Assembly (NCBI GenBank): GCA_020445405.1
Contig: JAGRGQ010000029.1
Coordinates: forward strand, 1 to 47,020
Source of the DNA: Gammaproteobacteria bacterium
GTDB lineage: Bacteria > Pseudomonadota > Gammaproteobacteria > Chromatiales > Chromatiaceae
Length of the DNA stretch: 47,020 nucleotides
Direction: 5' to 3'
A model generated the notes under the pieces. The model saw only the letters and a list, made by a program, of their open reading frames with translations, ran no database searches and was not told where the DNA came from. The translations under genes and the position numbers were made by a program. Positions 36,531 through 44,935 of the stretch are shown one piece after another; position 1 is the stretch's first letter, and each line of letters starts with the position of its first letter.

Positions 36531-37277
36531 CTAGCTGATGGCATCCAGGATCTCATCCGAAATATCCGCATTGTTGTACACATCCTGGACGTCGTCCAGA
36601 TCCTCCAGGGCATCCACCAGACGCAACAGTTTTTCCGCCGTTTCCTGATCCAGTTCCGCGGATGTGGAGGCACTGAACGTCACTTCCGCGTTATCCGGCG
36701 TGATCCCCGCCTGCAACACAGCCGCTTTCACTTCCTGAAACACTTCAGGGGCGGTAATGACATCCACAGATCCGTCGTCGTTGGTCACCACATCTTCCGC
36801 ACCGGCTTCCAGCGCGGCTTCAATAATGGCATCCTCATCAGCTCCCGGTCCGAAACTGATGATCCCCTGCTTGCTGAACAGATAGGCGACCGACCCGTCC
36901 GTACCGAGATTGCCGCCGTGCTTGCTGAACGCATGGCGAACCTCGGAGGCGGTGCGATTGCGGTTATCGGTCATGCAATCGACAATGACCGCAGTTCCTC
37001 CGGGACCATAGCCCTCGTAGCGGATCTCATCGTAGCTCTCGCCATCGGCACCGCCGGCACCGCGCTCGATGGCGCGTTTGATAGTATCTTTCGGCATATT
37101 GGCGCCGTTAGCCTTGTCCAGCGCCAAGCGCAGCCGCGGGTTTGCCTCCGGACTGCCACCACCTTCCTTCGCTGCCACGGTTACTTCGCGGATCAGCTTG
37201 GTCCAGATCTTGCCGCGCTTCTTGTCGGTGGCTGCCTTCTTGTGCTTGATATTGGCCCATTTACTGTGTCCGGCCAT
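36531..37277 (-). CDS. yebC: YebC/PmpR-family regulatory protein
   Basis: 248 residues. [28 protein letters not shown] (given here in part: [15 protein letters not shown]) is the family start, followed by [19 protein letters not shown] and [14 protein letters not shown]. Known members act as transcription regulators or, more recently, as factors helping ribosomes through difficult sequences. GGGGAAAACAG before the ATG. It heads the ruvCAB-tol-que block. Confidence 0.97.
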   Translation of the reverse strand: MAGHSKWANIKHKKAATDKKRGKIWTKLIREVTVAAKEGGGSPEANPRLRLALDKANGANMPKDTIKRAIERGAGGADGESYDEIRYEGYGPGGTAVIVDCMTDNRNRTASEVRHAFSKHGGNLGTDGSVAYLFSKQGIISFGPGADEDAIIEAALEAGAEDVVTNDDGSVDVITAPEVFQEVKAAVLQAGITPDNAEVTFSASTSAELDQETAEKLLRLVDALEDLDDVQDVYNNADISDEILDAIS

Positions 37278-37411
37278 CTGTTTTCCCCATTTGGTAACGA
37301 TCTTAGTCTTTGCCCGGAAACGGCCGCTTCCGTCATCCCGGCGGATACCGTGCCATGGCGTGCTGAAGCGGTTGATTCAACGCATCTGTTTCCGGCTGCG
37401 CCAGCGGCATC

Positions 37412-38140
37412 TTAACACTCCGCGATATCCTCAGGAACCGCACCCTCACCGCGGTCGAACCTGCCGTAGTGCAAAAAGAAACAGATCTCTCTGGCGACCG
37501 CCCTGGAATAGAGCATGCCCATGTGGTTGACATCCAGTGTCACAAAATCCGTGGCGCCCGGGAGCCGGGTTTCGCATACGGAAACCGTTCCGTCGCTGGG
37601 ACCCTGCAACCCGCCCAGTATGCGTCCCACGCCCAACGCACTGGTGCCCGCGATGACGCCGAGCGCCCGTCCACCCCGCCACGCCGGCGCGGCTTTGGTC
37701 AGGCCATCCGATGAGGCAGTGCCCAGGAACATGCGCAATCCGATGTGAGAAGCCGCCACCCTGGCAATGCCGCTGCCCAGAACCGGAGAACCCAGCAACA
37801 GCACCCTGCCATCGGGCAGCCCGTCGAACTGGTCGAAAAGATTCAGAACGACGATCCCGCCCATGCTGTGTGCGACTATGTTCAGCTTCCCGCAAACAAG
37901 GCACCCGATAAATTCGGCCAGTTCCCCGGCGCACTCGCTGGGCGATTTGGTCAACGATGGGTAGTGGAAATAGCGCACATCGTAGCCGCACTCACCGAGC
38001 CTGGCGCCCAGCCAGTGCATCTCAATTCCGGTCATCCACAGCCCGTGAACCAGAAGCACGACTTCGCGCTCGGGCAGTTTCCCGTCCGCGTCTTTGCTGT
38101 TTTTTTCTGTTTTCCGGTTTGCCAACAGCGCCTCGTTCAA
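37412..38140 (-). CDS. alpha/beta hydrolase, lipase-like
   Basis: 242 residues. The oxyanion region is VVLLVHGLWMTG (near 27-38) and the nucleophile S92 lies in VAHSMGG, the AxSxG variant seen in several bacterial lipases. The probable acid/base residues are in the C-terminal part, with H near VTLDVNHMGML. It has no signal peptide or lipobox, so it is likely cytoplasmic. The start is TTG at 38140 with AAGG nine bases upstream; no ATG fits, so the exact start is uncertain. Substrate unknown. It is divergent from the HDOD-GAF gene and 134 bp upstream of yebC. Confidence 0.8.
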   Translation of the reverse strand: MNEALLANRKTEKNSKDADGKLPEREVVLLVHGLWMTGIEMHWLGARLGECGYDVRYFHYPSLTKSPSECAGELAEFIGCLVCGKLNIVAHSMGGIVVLNLFDQFDGLPDGRVLLLGSPVLGSGIARVAASHIGLRMFLGTASSDGLTKAAPAWRGGRALGVIAGTSALGVGRILGGLQGPSDGTVSVCETRLPGATDFVTLDVNHMGMLYSRAVAREICFFLHYGRFDRGEGAVPEDIAEC

Positions 38141-38246
38141 AATATCAAACCTTTCGGCACGGCTTAAAGATCGGCCCGAGGCCGGTCGCTAAGTAGAGCT
38201 GAATCCATGCCTTAAAGAAAACGATAACAGAGGATGCAGAACCATT

Positions 38247-39854
38247 ATGCCTGCCAGTCTGCATGAATGGGTAGACCGACTCAGGAGCCGGCCTCTGCCG
38301 GCGATGGCATTTACCATAGAGCGCGTTACCGAACTGATGGCGCGGTCAAGCAGTACCCATACCGACTATCATAGTATTATCGCACGGGATCCTGGATTCG
38401 CGCTGTCGATTTTCCGCCATCTGGGCAATCTCCCGAAACCACCCAGGGAACCGATCACCACGCTCACTCATGCACTGTCGCTGTCAGGCGTGGCACCCCT
38501 GGAAGCCGGGGTAAAAAACCTGCCCGTGATTGAACCTGGCTCCGGCGCCGCAAGCGGTCTGCGCGCCTGCTACTCGAACGCCGTGCATGCGGCGATCTAT
38601 CTCTCTGCGTGGGCTGCGGTCAGGCAGGATTACAATCCGGAGGAGCTGATGCTGGCTGCGCTGCTGCACAATTGCGGTGAAATGTCCCTCTGGTGCGCGG
38701 TGCCCGATCAGATGAACGCGGTTGAAAATCGTGTCGGGCGCGGCTGGAGCCGGGAAAACGCATCGCTTGCGGTATTCGGCTTCACGCTGAACGAACTCAG
38801 CCTCAGGCTGGCTGAAACCTGGAGGCTGCCGCCGCTGATCGGCGACTCGATGTCCGCGGATGGCGCGTTCCGGCCAAGGTCACTGGGCGTCATGCTGGCG
38901 GTTGAACTGGCACGTTGCTCGGCATCCGCCTGGGATTCGGAAGATACCCTGGAACTGATCGGGCTGGCGGCGGAGTACTGCCGGCAAAAGATGGATCATG
39001 CGGCCGCCGCTTTGCATTCCATGAGCGCGGAAACGGCGCGCCGGTTATACGAACTTAACCTGCCTGCCCCGGCCGCGGCACTGCTGCAACTTCGTCCCAG
39101 AACGATAACAGCGCCGCAAAATGCCGCCGGGCAGGTAAAGTTTACCGCCGAATCCGTTACCCGCTCCGCACCCCCCCCTTCCGCCGTGAAAATGGCTGCA
39201 TCCGATGCCGCCCTGGCGTCTGCGCTGCAGGGATCGTCGACTGTCGACCAGGCACAGTGCCTCTCTCGCCCGACGGTCGAACCCGCTCTGCAAGCGTTCC
39301 GGGCACAGACCAGCGTCATTGAAACGCCTGCGACCGAAACCGCACCCGTGGTGGGAACCGGCGAGCCGGCGCCGGTCCAGCGGCGTACCGGGGATCCGCT
39401 GCAGACTGCGCTGACCGACATCATGAAAAAAATGCGCGAAGGTGCCGGTTTGGAGCGCGCCATGTTCGCGCTGTTGACGCCGGACCGGAAAACGCTTCGT
39501 GCCAGATTCATAATCGGTGCGGAAAAGGATGCGGCGATCAAAACTTTTCAGGTGAATCTGGACAAGCGCCATCTCTTCTCGGTTTTGATGCTCAAGCCGC
39601 AAAGCCTCTGGTTGAACGTCGACAACCGCAGCAAATACCTGCCGATGATACCTCCGCACCTGCACAACTCGCTGAACCACCATGGATTCTTTGTCAGTTC
39701 CCTGTTCATCGATGACAAACCGGTGGGCATTCTCTACGCCGACTCCAGCGACGCCGCAAAGCTCGATAGTGACAGCTTCACCCAGTTCAGACAGCTGGCC
39801 CAACAACTCGGCGCGAATTTGTCAAACGCCCGCAAAAACCAGGCGGTTGGATAA
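38247..39854 (+). CDS. HDOD-GAF signalling protein
   Basis: 535 residues. An HDOD domain (about 15-265) carries HSIIARDPGFALSIFRHLG and AALLHNCGEMSLW, where the HD pair is replaced by HN, so hydrolase activity is unlikely. An alanine/proline/threonine-rich linker (about 280-385) follows, then a GAF domain (about 390-530; ERAMFALLTPDRKTLRARFIIG, SLFIDDKPVGILYADSS). There is no GGDEF, EAL or kinase output domain, so it probably acts by protein contacts. GAGGA lies about 12 bases before the ATG. It is the second HDOD protein in the window; the first is paired with a separate GAF-GGDEF protein. Confidence 0.88.
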   Translation: MPASLHEWVDRLRSRPLPAMAFTIERVTELMARSSSTHTDYHSIIARDPGFALSIFRHLGNLPKPPREPITTLTHALSLSGVAPLEAGVKNLPVIEPGSGAASGLRACYSNAVHAAIYLSAWAAVRQDYNPEELMLAALLHNCGEMSLWCAVPDQMNAVENRVGRGWSRENASLAVFGFTLNELSLRLAETWRLPPLIGDSMSADGAFRPRSLGVMLAVELARCSASAWDSEDTLELIGLAAEYCRQKMDHAAAALHSMSAETARRLYELNLPAPAAALLQLRPRTITAPQNAAGQVKFTAESVTRSAPPPSAVKMAASDAALASALQGSSTVDQAQCLSRPTVEPALQAFRAQTSVIETPATETAPVVGTGEPAPVQRRTGDPLQTALTDIMKKMREGAGLERAMFALLTPDRKTLRARFIIGAEKDAAIKTFQVNLDKRHLFSVLMLKPQSLWLNVDNRSKYLPMIPPHLHNSLNHHGFFVSSLFIDDKPVGILYADSSDAAKLDSDSFTQFRQLAQQLGANLSNARKNQAVG

Positions 39855-40288
39855 GCCCGATATCAGCACCGACCTAATGCCCGGACATCGATGATGTGTT
39901 CGCAGCAAACCGAAACGGGTATAATCGGGGCTCCGAAGACGGGTGTAAGGTTATGCCAGCGGAGAGCATGATTCCGGTGAATCCTGTCATCCCTGCGCTG
40001 CGCGGGATCCAGCATCGCCGCCGGCGGTCGACTCCCTGGATGACACCGCAGCCCCGTAAACGGCGCTCCTTGTAGGCACTCGCTTCGGGCGCACCCCAAG
40101 GGCACTTCCTTCGGGCGCACCCCAAGGGCACTTCCTTCGGGCGCACCCCAAGGGCACTTCCTTCGGGCGCATCCATGCACCGCCGCGCCGGCCTCTGCCG
40201 GATTGACGGATGAGATTTACCGGATGTCATCCAATTGGCGTCTGACGCGCTAACCGCCTGGGTAATGGCAGCATATGAAATTACAGCA
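39855..40288. other. repeat-containing intergenic region
   Basis: About 430 bp. Contains a promoter-like GGGTATAAT near 39915, an inverted repeat GTCATCC (39986-39992)/GGATGAC (40038-40044) typical of intergenic mosaic repeats, and the 26-bp tandem array listed separately. Minus-strand frames through the array are by-products of its period and are not believed to be genes. Confidence 0.65.
40083..40170. repeat. 26-bp tandem repeat, about 3.4 copies
   Basis: CTTCGGGCGC recurs at 40083, 40109, 40135 and 40161, exactly 26 bp apart. Each unit continues ACCCCAAGGGCACTTC and the three full units are nearly identical; the array ends after CTTCGGGCGC. The units are contiguous with no spacers, so it is not a CRISPR array. 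Each unit can form a small hairpin (CCCAAGGG). Confidence 0.9.
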
Positions 40289-40936
40289 ATGACCGATCCA
40301 GTCCCCGAAAATACGCCGGTTGAGATAAGCCTGCACAGCAAAAGCCACCTGCTGGTGGTGGTGTTTCAGGATGGCAGACGCTTTGAATTGCCGTGCGAAT
40401 ATCTGCGTGTCTTCTCCAAGGCCAAGGAGGTCCGTACCCTGGGCAAACCGGTTGCCGGAAAGGAACAGGTGAACATAACCGATATCGAACCCCTGGGGCA
40501 GTACGCGGTGAGACTGAAATTCGACGACGGTCACGATACCGGCATCTATTCGTGGGACACCCTGTATGAGCTGGGCGAGCGATACCAGGAGAACTGGAAA
40601 GGTTATCTGCAGAAACTGACAGCGCTGGGCTTTTCCCGTCAAACCGGTGAAGCAGCCACAACTCAAATCAAAAAGGTCAGAATGCTTTACTTCACCTATC
40701 TGGTGAAGCAGTTGCGCAAAGAGTCGGAGGAGCTGCACCTGCCGGCCGCCGTCAACGATGTCCGCGGTCTGGTGGAGTGGCTTCGCAAACGGGATCCAAA
40801 CCATGCCCACCTGTTCCGGGAGGGAAGCATCCGGGTTACCGTCAATAAACAGTTCTCAGAACCTTTTACCCGCATAGACGACGGTGACGAAGTTGCGCTG
40901 ATCCCGACATCGCCGATTCCGCCGGTGGCCGACTGA
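40289..40936 (+). CDS. DUF971 (GBBH-like) - MoaD-like fusion protein
   Basis: 215 residues. Residues 10-115 are a DUF971 domain (LHSKSHLLVVVFQDGRRFELPCEYLRVFS in part, VNITDIEPLGQYAVRLKFDDGHDTGIYSWDTL in part), a fold related to the N-terminal part of gamma-butyrobetaine hydroxylase. Residues 128-210 are a MoaD/ThiS-like ubiquitin fold (VRMLYFTYLVKQLRKESEEL, VTVNKQF, IDDGDEVALIP). A MoaD tail should end in Gly-Gly; here it ends in PPVAD, so thiocarboxylation as a sulfur carrier is not expected. I chose the ATG at 40289 just before the conserved start; longer frames use a TTG at 40235 or an ATG at 40265. No molybdopterin genes are near. Confidence 0.8.
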   Translation: MTDPVPENTPVEISLHSKSHLLVVVFQDGRRFELPCEYLRVFSKAKEVRTLGKPVAGKEQVNITDIEPLGQYAVRLKFDDGHDTGIYSWDTLYELGERYQENWKGYLQKLTALGFSRQTGEAATTQIKKVRMLYFTYLVKQLRKESEELHLPAAVNDVRGLVEWLRKRDPNHAHLFREGSIRVTVNKQFSEPFTRIDDGDEVALIPTSPIPPVAD

Positions 40937-40961
40937 GCGGCGTTTCGGCCCGGCGTGCAGG

Positions 40962-41591
40962 CTAGGAATCGTCATTATCGATTTCAATATTCGCCGCTAC
41001 CGCCATTTTCACGAGATCGGCCAGGGAGTTCGCCTCCATCTTCTCCATCACCCGCGAGCGGTGTGCCTCCACCGTCTTGGCGCTGACTCCCAGGGTTTGC
41101 GCGATCTCTTTGTTCGCCTTGCCGGCGGTAACCATCTCCATGACCTCATGCTCGCGCGGCGTCAGATTGGCCAGCCGGGTTGCGATCTCCGCACGCTCCG
41201 CCTGCGCCGCGCGCTGTTCGACATCCATACTCAGGGCATTGCGGATGCTCTCCAGCAACAGTTCGTCATTGAATGGTTTTTCGATAAAGTCGACAGCACC
41301 GGATTTCATCGCCCGTACCGCCATCGGAACATCTCCATGGCCGGTGATGATGATGATGGGAATATTGATCTGGTGCTTGATGAAATGCTCCTGCAGTTCC
41401 AGTCCGCTCATTCCCGGCATCCGCACATCCAGCAGCAGGCAGCCCGCGCGACCGGGATAGTAGTTCTGAATAAAATCGTCCGCAGTCGAGTACGTCTCCA
41501 CCTTCATTCCCACCGATTCGATGAGCCACTTGAGTGAATTACGCATTGCCTGATCATCGTCCACAACGAAAACGTTGGGCAGTTTACTCAT
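40962..41591 (-). CDS. FixJ-family response regulator
   Basis: 209 residues. A receiver domain has the acidic pocket D11-D13, phospho-acceptor D55 (LLLDVRMPG), T83 (ITGHGD) and K105 (EKPF). A LuxR/FixJ helix-turn-helix follows (about 145-205, LTPREHEVMEMVTAGKANKEIAQTLGVSAKTVEAHRSRV in part). It is the cognate partner of the kinase gene, whose stop overlaps its ATG by 4 bp. The target genes are not shown. It is convergent with the DUF971-MoaD gene (25 bp apart). Confidence 0.95.
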   Translation of the reverse strand: MSKLPNVFVVDDDQAMRNSLKWLIESVGMKVETYSTADDFIQNYYPGRAGCLLLDVRMPGMSGLELQEHFIKHQINIPIIIITGHGDVPMAVRAMKSGAVDFIEKPFNDELLLESIRNALSMDVEQRAAQAERAEIATRLANLTPREHEVMEMVTAGKANKEIAQTLGVSAKTVEAHRSRVMEKMEANSLADLVKMAVAANIEIDNDDS

Positions 41592-44236
41592 AACGGCTTC
41601 TCCTCCGATTTTTCGTAACAGGGCAAAGTCAAACTGAAACGGCTGCCGATCCCTGCCACCGGGTCGGCTTCAATTCTACCCCCATGGTCTTCCGCAATCG
41701 TCTGACTGATAACCAGGCCCATTCCCATGCCGCTCTCCTTGGTCGTGAAAAACGGTTCGAACAGATTTTTTGCAACCTCGGGTTTTATACCGGGACCGGT
41801 ATCTATCACTTCCACCCGTACATATCCTCCACTCTGACGACCGCTCCGCACGACCAGGCTGCGGTTCTTTTCCGGCACCTCCAGCAGCGCCTCCAGCGCG
41901 TTGCGGACAAGATTTAACAGCACCTGTTCGATCTGCACCACGTCGACCCTCACCTGCAGCCGCTCCATGCTCAGCTCCTGCTCTATAACGACGCCGGTTC
42001 TACGCGCCTCGAACTCAACAAACGAGCAAACCTCCCTGACCAGACTGTTGATATCCGCCTCGCTGCGCACCGGCAGCTGTTTGCCAACCAGCCGCCGCAA
42101 GCGGCGAATAATCTCCCCCGCCCGCTCCGCCTGGCTGTTGATCTGACCCAGAGCGTAGATCAGGTCCTTGGCCCCATCGATTCCGCTGGGCAACCGCCGC
42201 ACACAACCGTTGGCGTAGTTGGCTATGGCAGACAACGGTTGATTGAGTTCATGCGCCAGCCCGGTGGCCATCTCCCCCATGGTGCTCAATCGGGATACAT
42301 GGATCAACTCCTGCTGATGCTCCCGCGCCTCGCTCTCCGCACGCCGCACTTCGGTAATATCGCGCCCGTAGATATTGACATAGTTGAGATCCGTGACCGG
42401 CGTAATGAGTAATGAATAGATCTGCTCTCCGACCATCACTTCGCTCTCCCAGTTGTGCCCGGAATCGAACACATTGACCACCCGGTTGCGCCAGTAGAGC
42501 GGTAGTTTCTGACCCTGTTCGCACTCCCAGTATGAGAGCAGCGGCGCACTTGCGGGATTTGCATAAATGATCACGCCCGGTCGGTTCACGCGCAGGATCG
42601 GGTTCGGGCTTTCGGTGGGGAACTTTGCCAGGCTGGTGATCATCTCTTCCGCCCGTTTGCGGCTGGAGATATCGCGCACATAGGCGGTAAACACCTCTTT
42701 CAGCGGCAGTTGAATCGACTTTATCGCCACCTCCACCGGAAACTGCGTTCCATCTCCCCGCAGCCCGACCATCTCGCTGCGCACCTCCAGATCTTCAGAG
42801 TGTGCGTCCGATTCGAACCGCTTCATCATCTGTAAAAACTGCCTGTTATCCTCGGCACGTATAATCAGCGACGGGAAAAGAATGCCGATAACGTCGTCAC
42901 GCCGGTAGCCGAACACCTTTTCCGCAGTTGAGTTGAACTCGATGATTTTCCCTTTACGGTCAATTGTAATGATCGGGTCAAGCGCCGCTTCCAGAATAGC
43001 CTGGTGAATAGCTTCAGACTGTTTCAGCTCGGTTTCGTGCTCACGCCGCATCTCTTCCCTCGCGGTCAGGACATTGCCGATAAACTGCTTGATCCAATCC
43101 TCCAGTACATAGATCTGGTTGCCCTTTTCAAGCACCGGCTGCCTGCGTCCCAGCGCACGCCGTGAAAACAGGGAGATTCTGCGCAGAATCCGGTTTAACC
43201 GCTCGGAAAAGAGGTAGAATACCAGCGTGAAAACAGAGATGAAGGTGGTGGCGGCCACCAGCCGCTGACGCCGCTCCACCGCTTCCACCCGTTGACGCGT
43301 CGCCTCCAGACTGCTGCGCGGGACCAGCGTGGCAAACTGCATATTCAGCACCGAACCTTCGTACTGAAAAAAAGACTGGGCGGTGACGACATAATCCTGC
43401 GACGCCTGCTCCATTCTGGTACCGACAGGCACGGCCTCCGGATCACTGCTGGAGAGAAAACGCTGTTCGTCGGCATCGATCAGGCCCACCAGCACGCCGC
43501 TGGACGAGACGCCCTGCTGAGAAGCGAGCAAAAATTCGCTGTCCAGCGGAACCGCCATCATCAGGTAACCCATATTGGTGCCGGTCCCGTCTTCCGCTAT
43601 CTCGGAGATCAGCAGATAGGGTCTGCCCTCCAGAGTAGTCAGAAATGCCTGTGCCCGGGACTCGCTGAGAAACCGCCGGTCGAGCACAAGCAGTTCCCGC
43701 GGCATGAGCCGCAGATCGAGATTGTAGACCTCCCGGGTTCTCCCCTTTCGATCGATAAGCAAAATCTTGCCCGGCTCGACCAAAGTGCGCCAAAGCGAAG
43801 TCGCCGGCAACCAGGGAGGTGGAGAGAAATAGACGACCGGTTCGTTGACATCGTGATCAAACCAATAGATCGGGTCCAGATAGGTCGACAGGCTGCGGTG
43901 ATTGGCCAGTAGACGGGTGGTGGAAGTATGCGCTTCAACATAGCTTTCGAAGCGAATCAGCGTTTCGCGCGCCTGCTGCTCAAGCCGCGTCTGCAGCTCC
44001 CCGGCGAAGATACCGCGCAGTGCTCTTGGCTGAACCTGATCCAGGACCGCCCACACCAGTGCGCCGCAGGCCAGTCCGACGAGAATCGAAAGCAGCGTCA
44101 ATGGAATGCGCCGAAAGTGGCCTATCAACCACGACTTAAGCGTTTTCAGGACGGCTGATCTCTTCTCCACGATGCGGTTCCAAAAGTTCTCAACTTTCCC
44201 TCCCGGCGGCGGCCCACTTCCCCGGCCATGAACCAT
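41588..44236 (-). CDS. PAS-domain sensor histidine kinase (FixL/DctB-like architecture)
   Basis: 882 residues. TM1 about 45-67, a periplasmic sensor of about 260 residues (68-327) with a double-Cache-like look, TM2 about 328-344, then a linker, PAS1 (about 405-530), PAS2 (about 538-630), the phospho-acceptor H662 in GLAHELNQPLSAI, and an ATPase domain (about 755-880) with N-box NLVRNALEAL and G-boxes DTGPGIKP and GMGMGL. PAS1 lacks the FixL haem-binding histidine region, so oxygen sensing by haem is unlikely; a small external ligand is more probable. It is the partner of the adjoining FixJ-like regulator (ATGA overlap). Confidence 0.93.
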   Translation of the reverse strand: MVHGRGSGPPPGGKVENFWNRIVEKRSAVLKTLKSWLIGHFRRIPLTLLSILVGLACGALVWAVLDQVQPRALRGIFAGELQTRLEQQARETLIRFESYVEAHTSTTRLLANHRSLSTYLDPIYWFDHDVNEPVVYFSPPPWLPATSLWRTLVEPGKILLIDRKGRTREVYNLDLRLMPRELLVLDRRFLSESRAQAFLTTLEGRPYLLISEIAEDGTGTNMGYLMMAVPLDSEFLLASQQGVSSSGVLVGLIDADEQRFLSSSDPEAVPVGTRMEQASQDYVVTAQSFFQYEGSVLNMQFATLVPRSSLEATRQRVEAVERRQRLVAATTFISVFTLVFYLFSERLNRILRRISLFSRRALGRRQPVLEKGNQIYVLEDWIKQFIGNVLTAREEMRREHETELKQSEAIHQAILEAALDPIITIDRKGKIIEFNSTAEKVFGYRRDDVIGILFPSLIIRAEDNRQFLQMMKRFESDAHSEDLEVRSEMVGLRGDGTQFPVEVAIKSIQLPLKEVFTAYVRDISSRKRAEEMITSLAKFPTESPNPILRVNRPGVIIYANPASAPLLSYWECEQGQKLPLYWRNRVVNVFDSGHNWESEVMVGEQIYSLLITPVTDLNYVNIYGRDITEVRRAESEAREHQQELIHVSRLSTMGEMATGLAHELNQPLSAIANYANGCVRRLPSGIDGAKDLIYALGQINSQAERAGEIIRRLRRLVGKQLPVRSEADINSLVREVCSFVEFEARRTGVVIEQELSMERLQVRVDVVQIEQVLLNLVRNALEALLEVPEKNRSLVVRSGRQSGGYVRVEVIDTGPGIKPEVAKNLFEPFFTTKESGMGMGLVISQTIAEDHGGRIEADPVAGIGSRFSLTLPCYEKSEEKPL

Positions 44237-44273
44237 CTCAGTCGAACATACTATCAGGCATTTATTCCCGGGG

Positions 44274-44279
44274 TATAAT
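44274..44279 (+). promoter_or_regulatory. probable -10 of the RDD gene
   Basis: A perfect TATAAT lies 66 bp ahead of the RDD start in the divergent region between it and the kinase gene. No clear -35 is visible. Confidence 0.4.
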
Positions 44280-44345
44280 CGGATTCAGGCCCGAATGGCA
44301 ACTGAATTGGCATCGGTTCAACGCCGCCCCTTCTGTGAGAGTGCA

Positions 44346-44819
44346 ATGAACGATCAAACCCACCCCGGATTCTGCAACGACAGTGCACCCGGCCTGTTCC
44401 GGCGCCTGGGTGCCATGCTGTACGATGCGATGCTGGTCGCGGGACTGCTGTTCATGGCGATAATTCCGGTCATTGTCATGCTGGGTATCGTCTCCGGTTG
44501 GGATAGCATTGATACCGCGCGCCTGCGCTCCAATCCTTTCTATATCGCCTATCTGCTCTCCGTCCCGTTCCTGTTCTTTGTCTGCTTCTGGAAGCTTGCA
44601 GGGCAGACGCTCGGCATGCGCACCTGGCGCATCCGTATTGTCGACGAGCAGGGAGGTGGGATCAGCTGGAGAAGCGCAGCTGTGCGCTATTTTGCGGCAG
44701 TCATATCCTGGGGGGCGCTCGGACTCGGTTATCTCTGGATCCTCATTGATCCGGAGAAGCGGGCCTGGCACGACCGGCTCTCCCGAACCAGGCTCATCAT
44801 CGTTTTAAAAAAACCGTGA
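44346..44819 (+). CDS. RDD family membrane protein
   Basis: 157 residues with three to four membrane helices (about 24-50, 68-92, 115-140). The family pattern is complete: GLFRRLGAMLYDAMLVAGLLF (R-x4-D), the middle KLAGQTLGMRTWRIRIVDEQG, and the ending RAWHDRLSRTRLI. RDD proteins are ion- or compound-transport-linked membrane proteins of mostly unknown role. GAGAGTGCA supports the ATG at 44346; a longer frame from 44295 adds non-conserved residues. It is convergent with lptG. Confidence 0.92.
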   Translation: MNDQTHPGFCNDSAPGLFRRLGAMLYDAMLVAGLLFMAIIPVIVMLGIVSGWDSIDTARLRSNPFYIAYLLSVPFLFFVCFWKLAGQTLGMRTWRIRIVDEQGGGISWRSAAVRYFAAVISWGALGLGYLWILIDPEKRAWHDRLSRTRLIIVLKKP

Positions 44820-44835
44820 AACTCACCGCTGTCCC

Positions 44836-44893
44836 CAATGCGTGCCCGCAAGGCGCGCTGCGCAGTACAGGATAACGGGCGGGGGACGCATTG
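44836..44893. repeat. imperfect long inverted repeat between RDD gene and lptG
   Basis: CAATGCGT (44836-44843) followed by GCCCGC pairs with GCGGG and ACGCATTG (44886-44893) across a GC-rich 42-nt middle, with a small bulge. A separate CCCCC/GGGGG hairpin follows at about 44903-44920. The genes on both sides end here, so these structures may stop transcription from both directions, though T-runs are absent. Confidence 0.45.
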
Positions 44894-44935
44894 CGGACGC
44901 AACCCCCTGGCGACCGGGGGATTGTGAGACAGGTC

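Noticed and set aside
40083-40170. Possible CRISPR array
   Set aside because: The 26-bp units are directly adjacent with no unique spacers, and no cas gene is present.
39863-40341. Minus-strand frames with a repetitive CPWGAPEGSALG-like protein
   Set aside because: They are generated by the 26-bp tandem repeat read in several frames; no ribosome site or conserved domain supports a gene.
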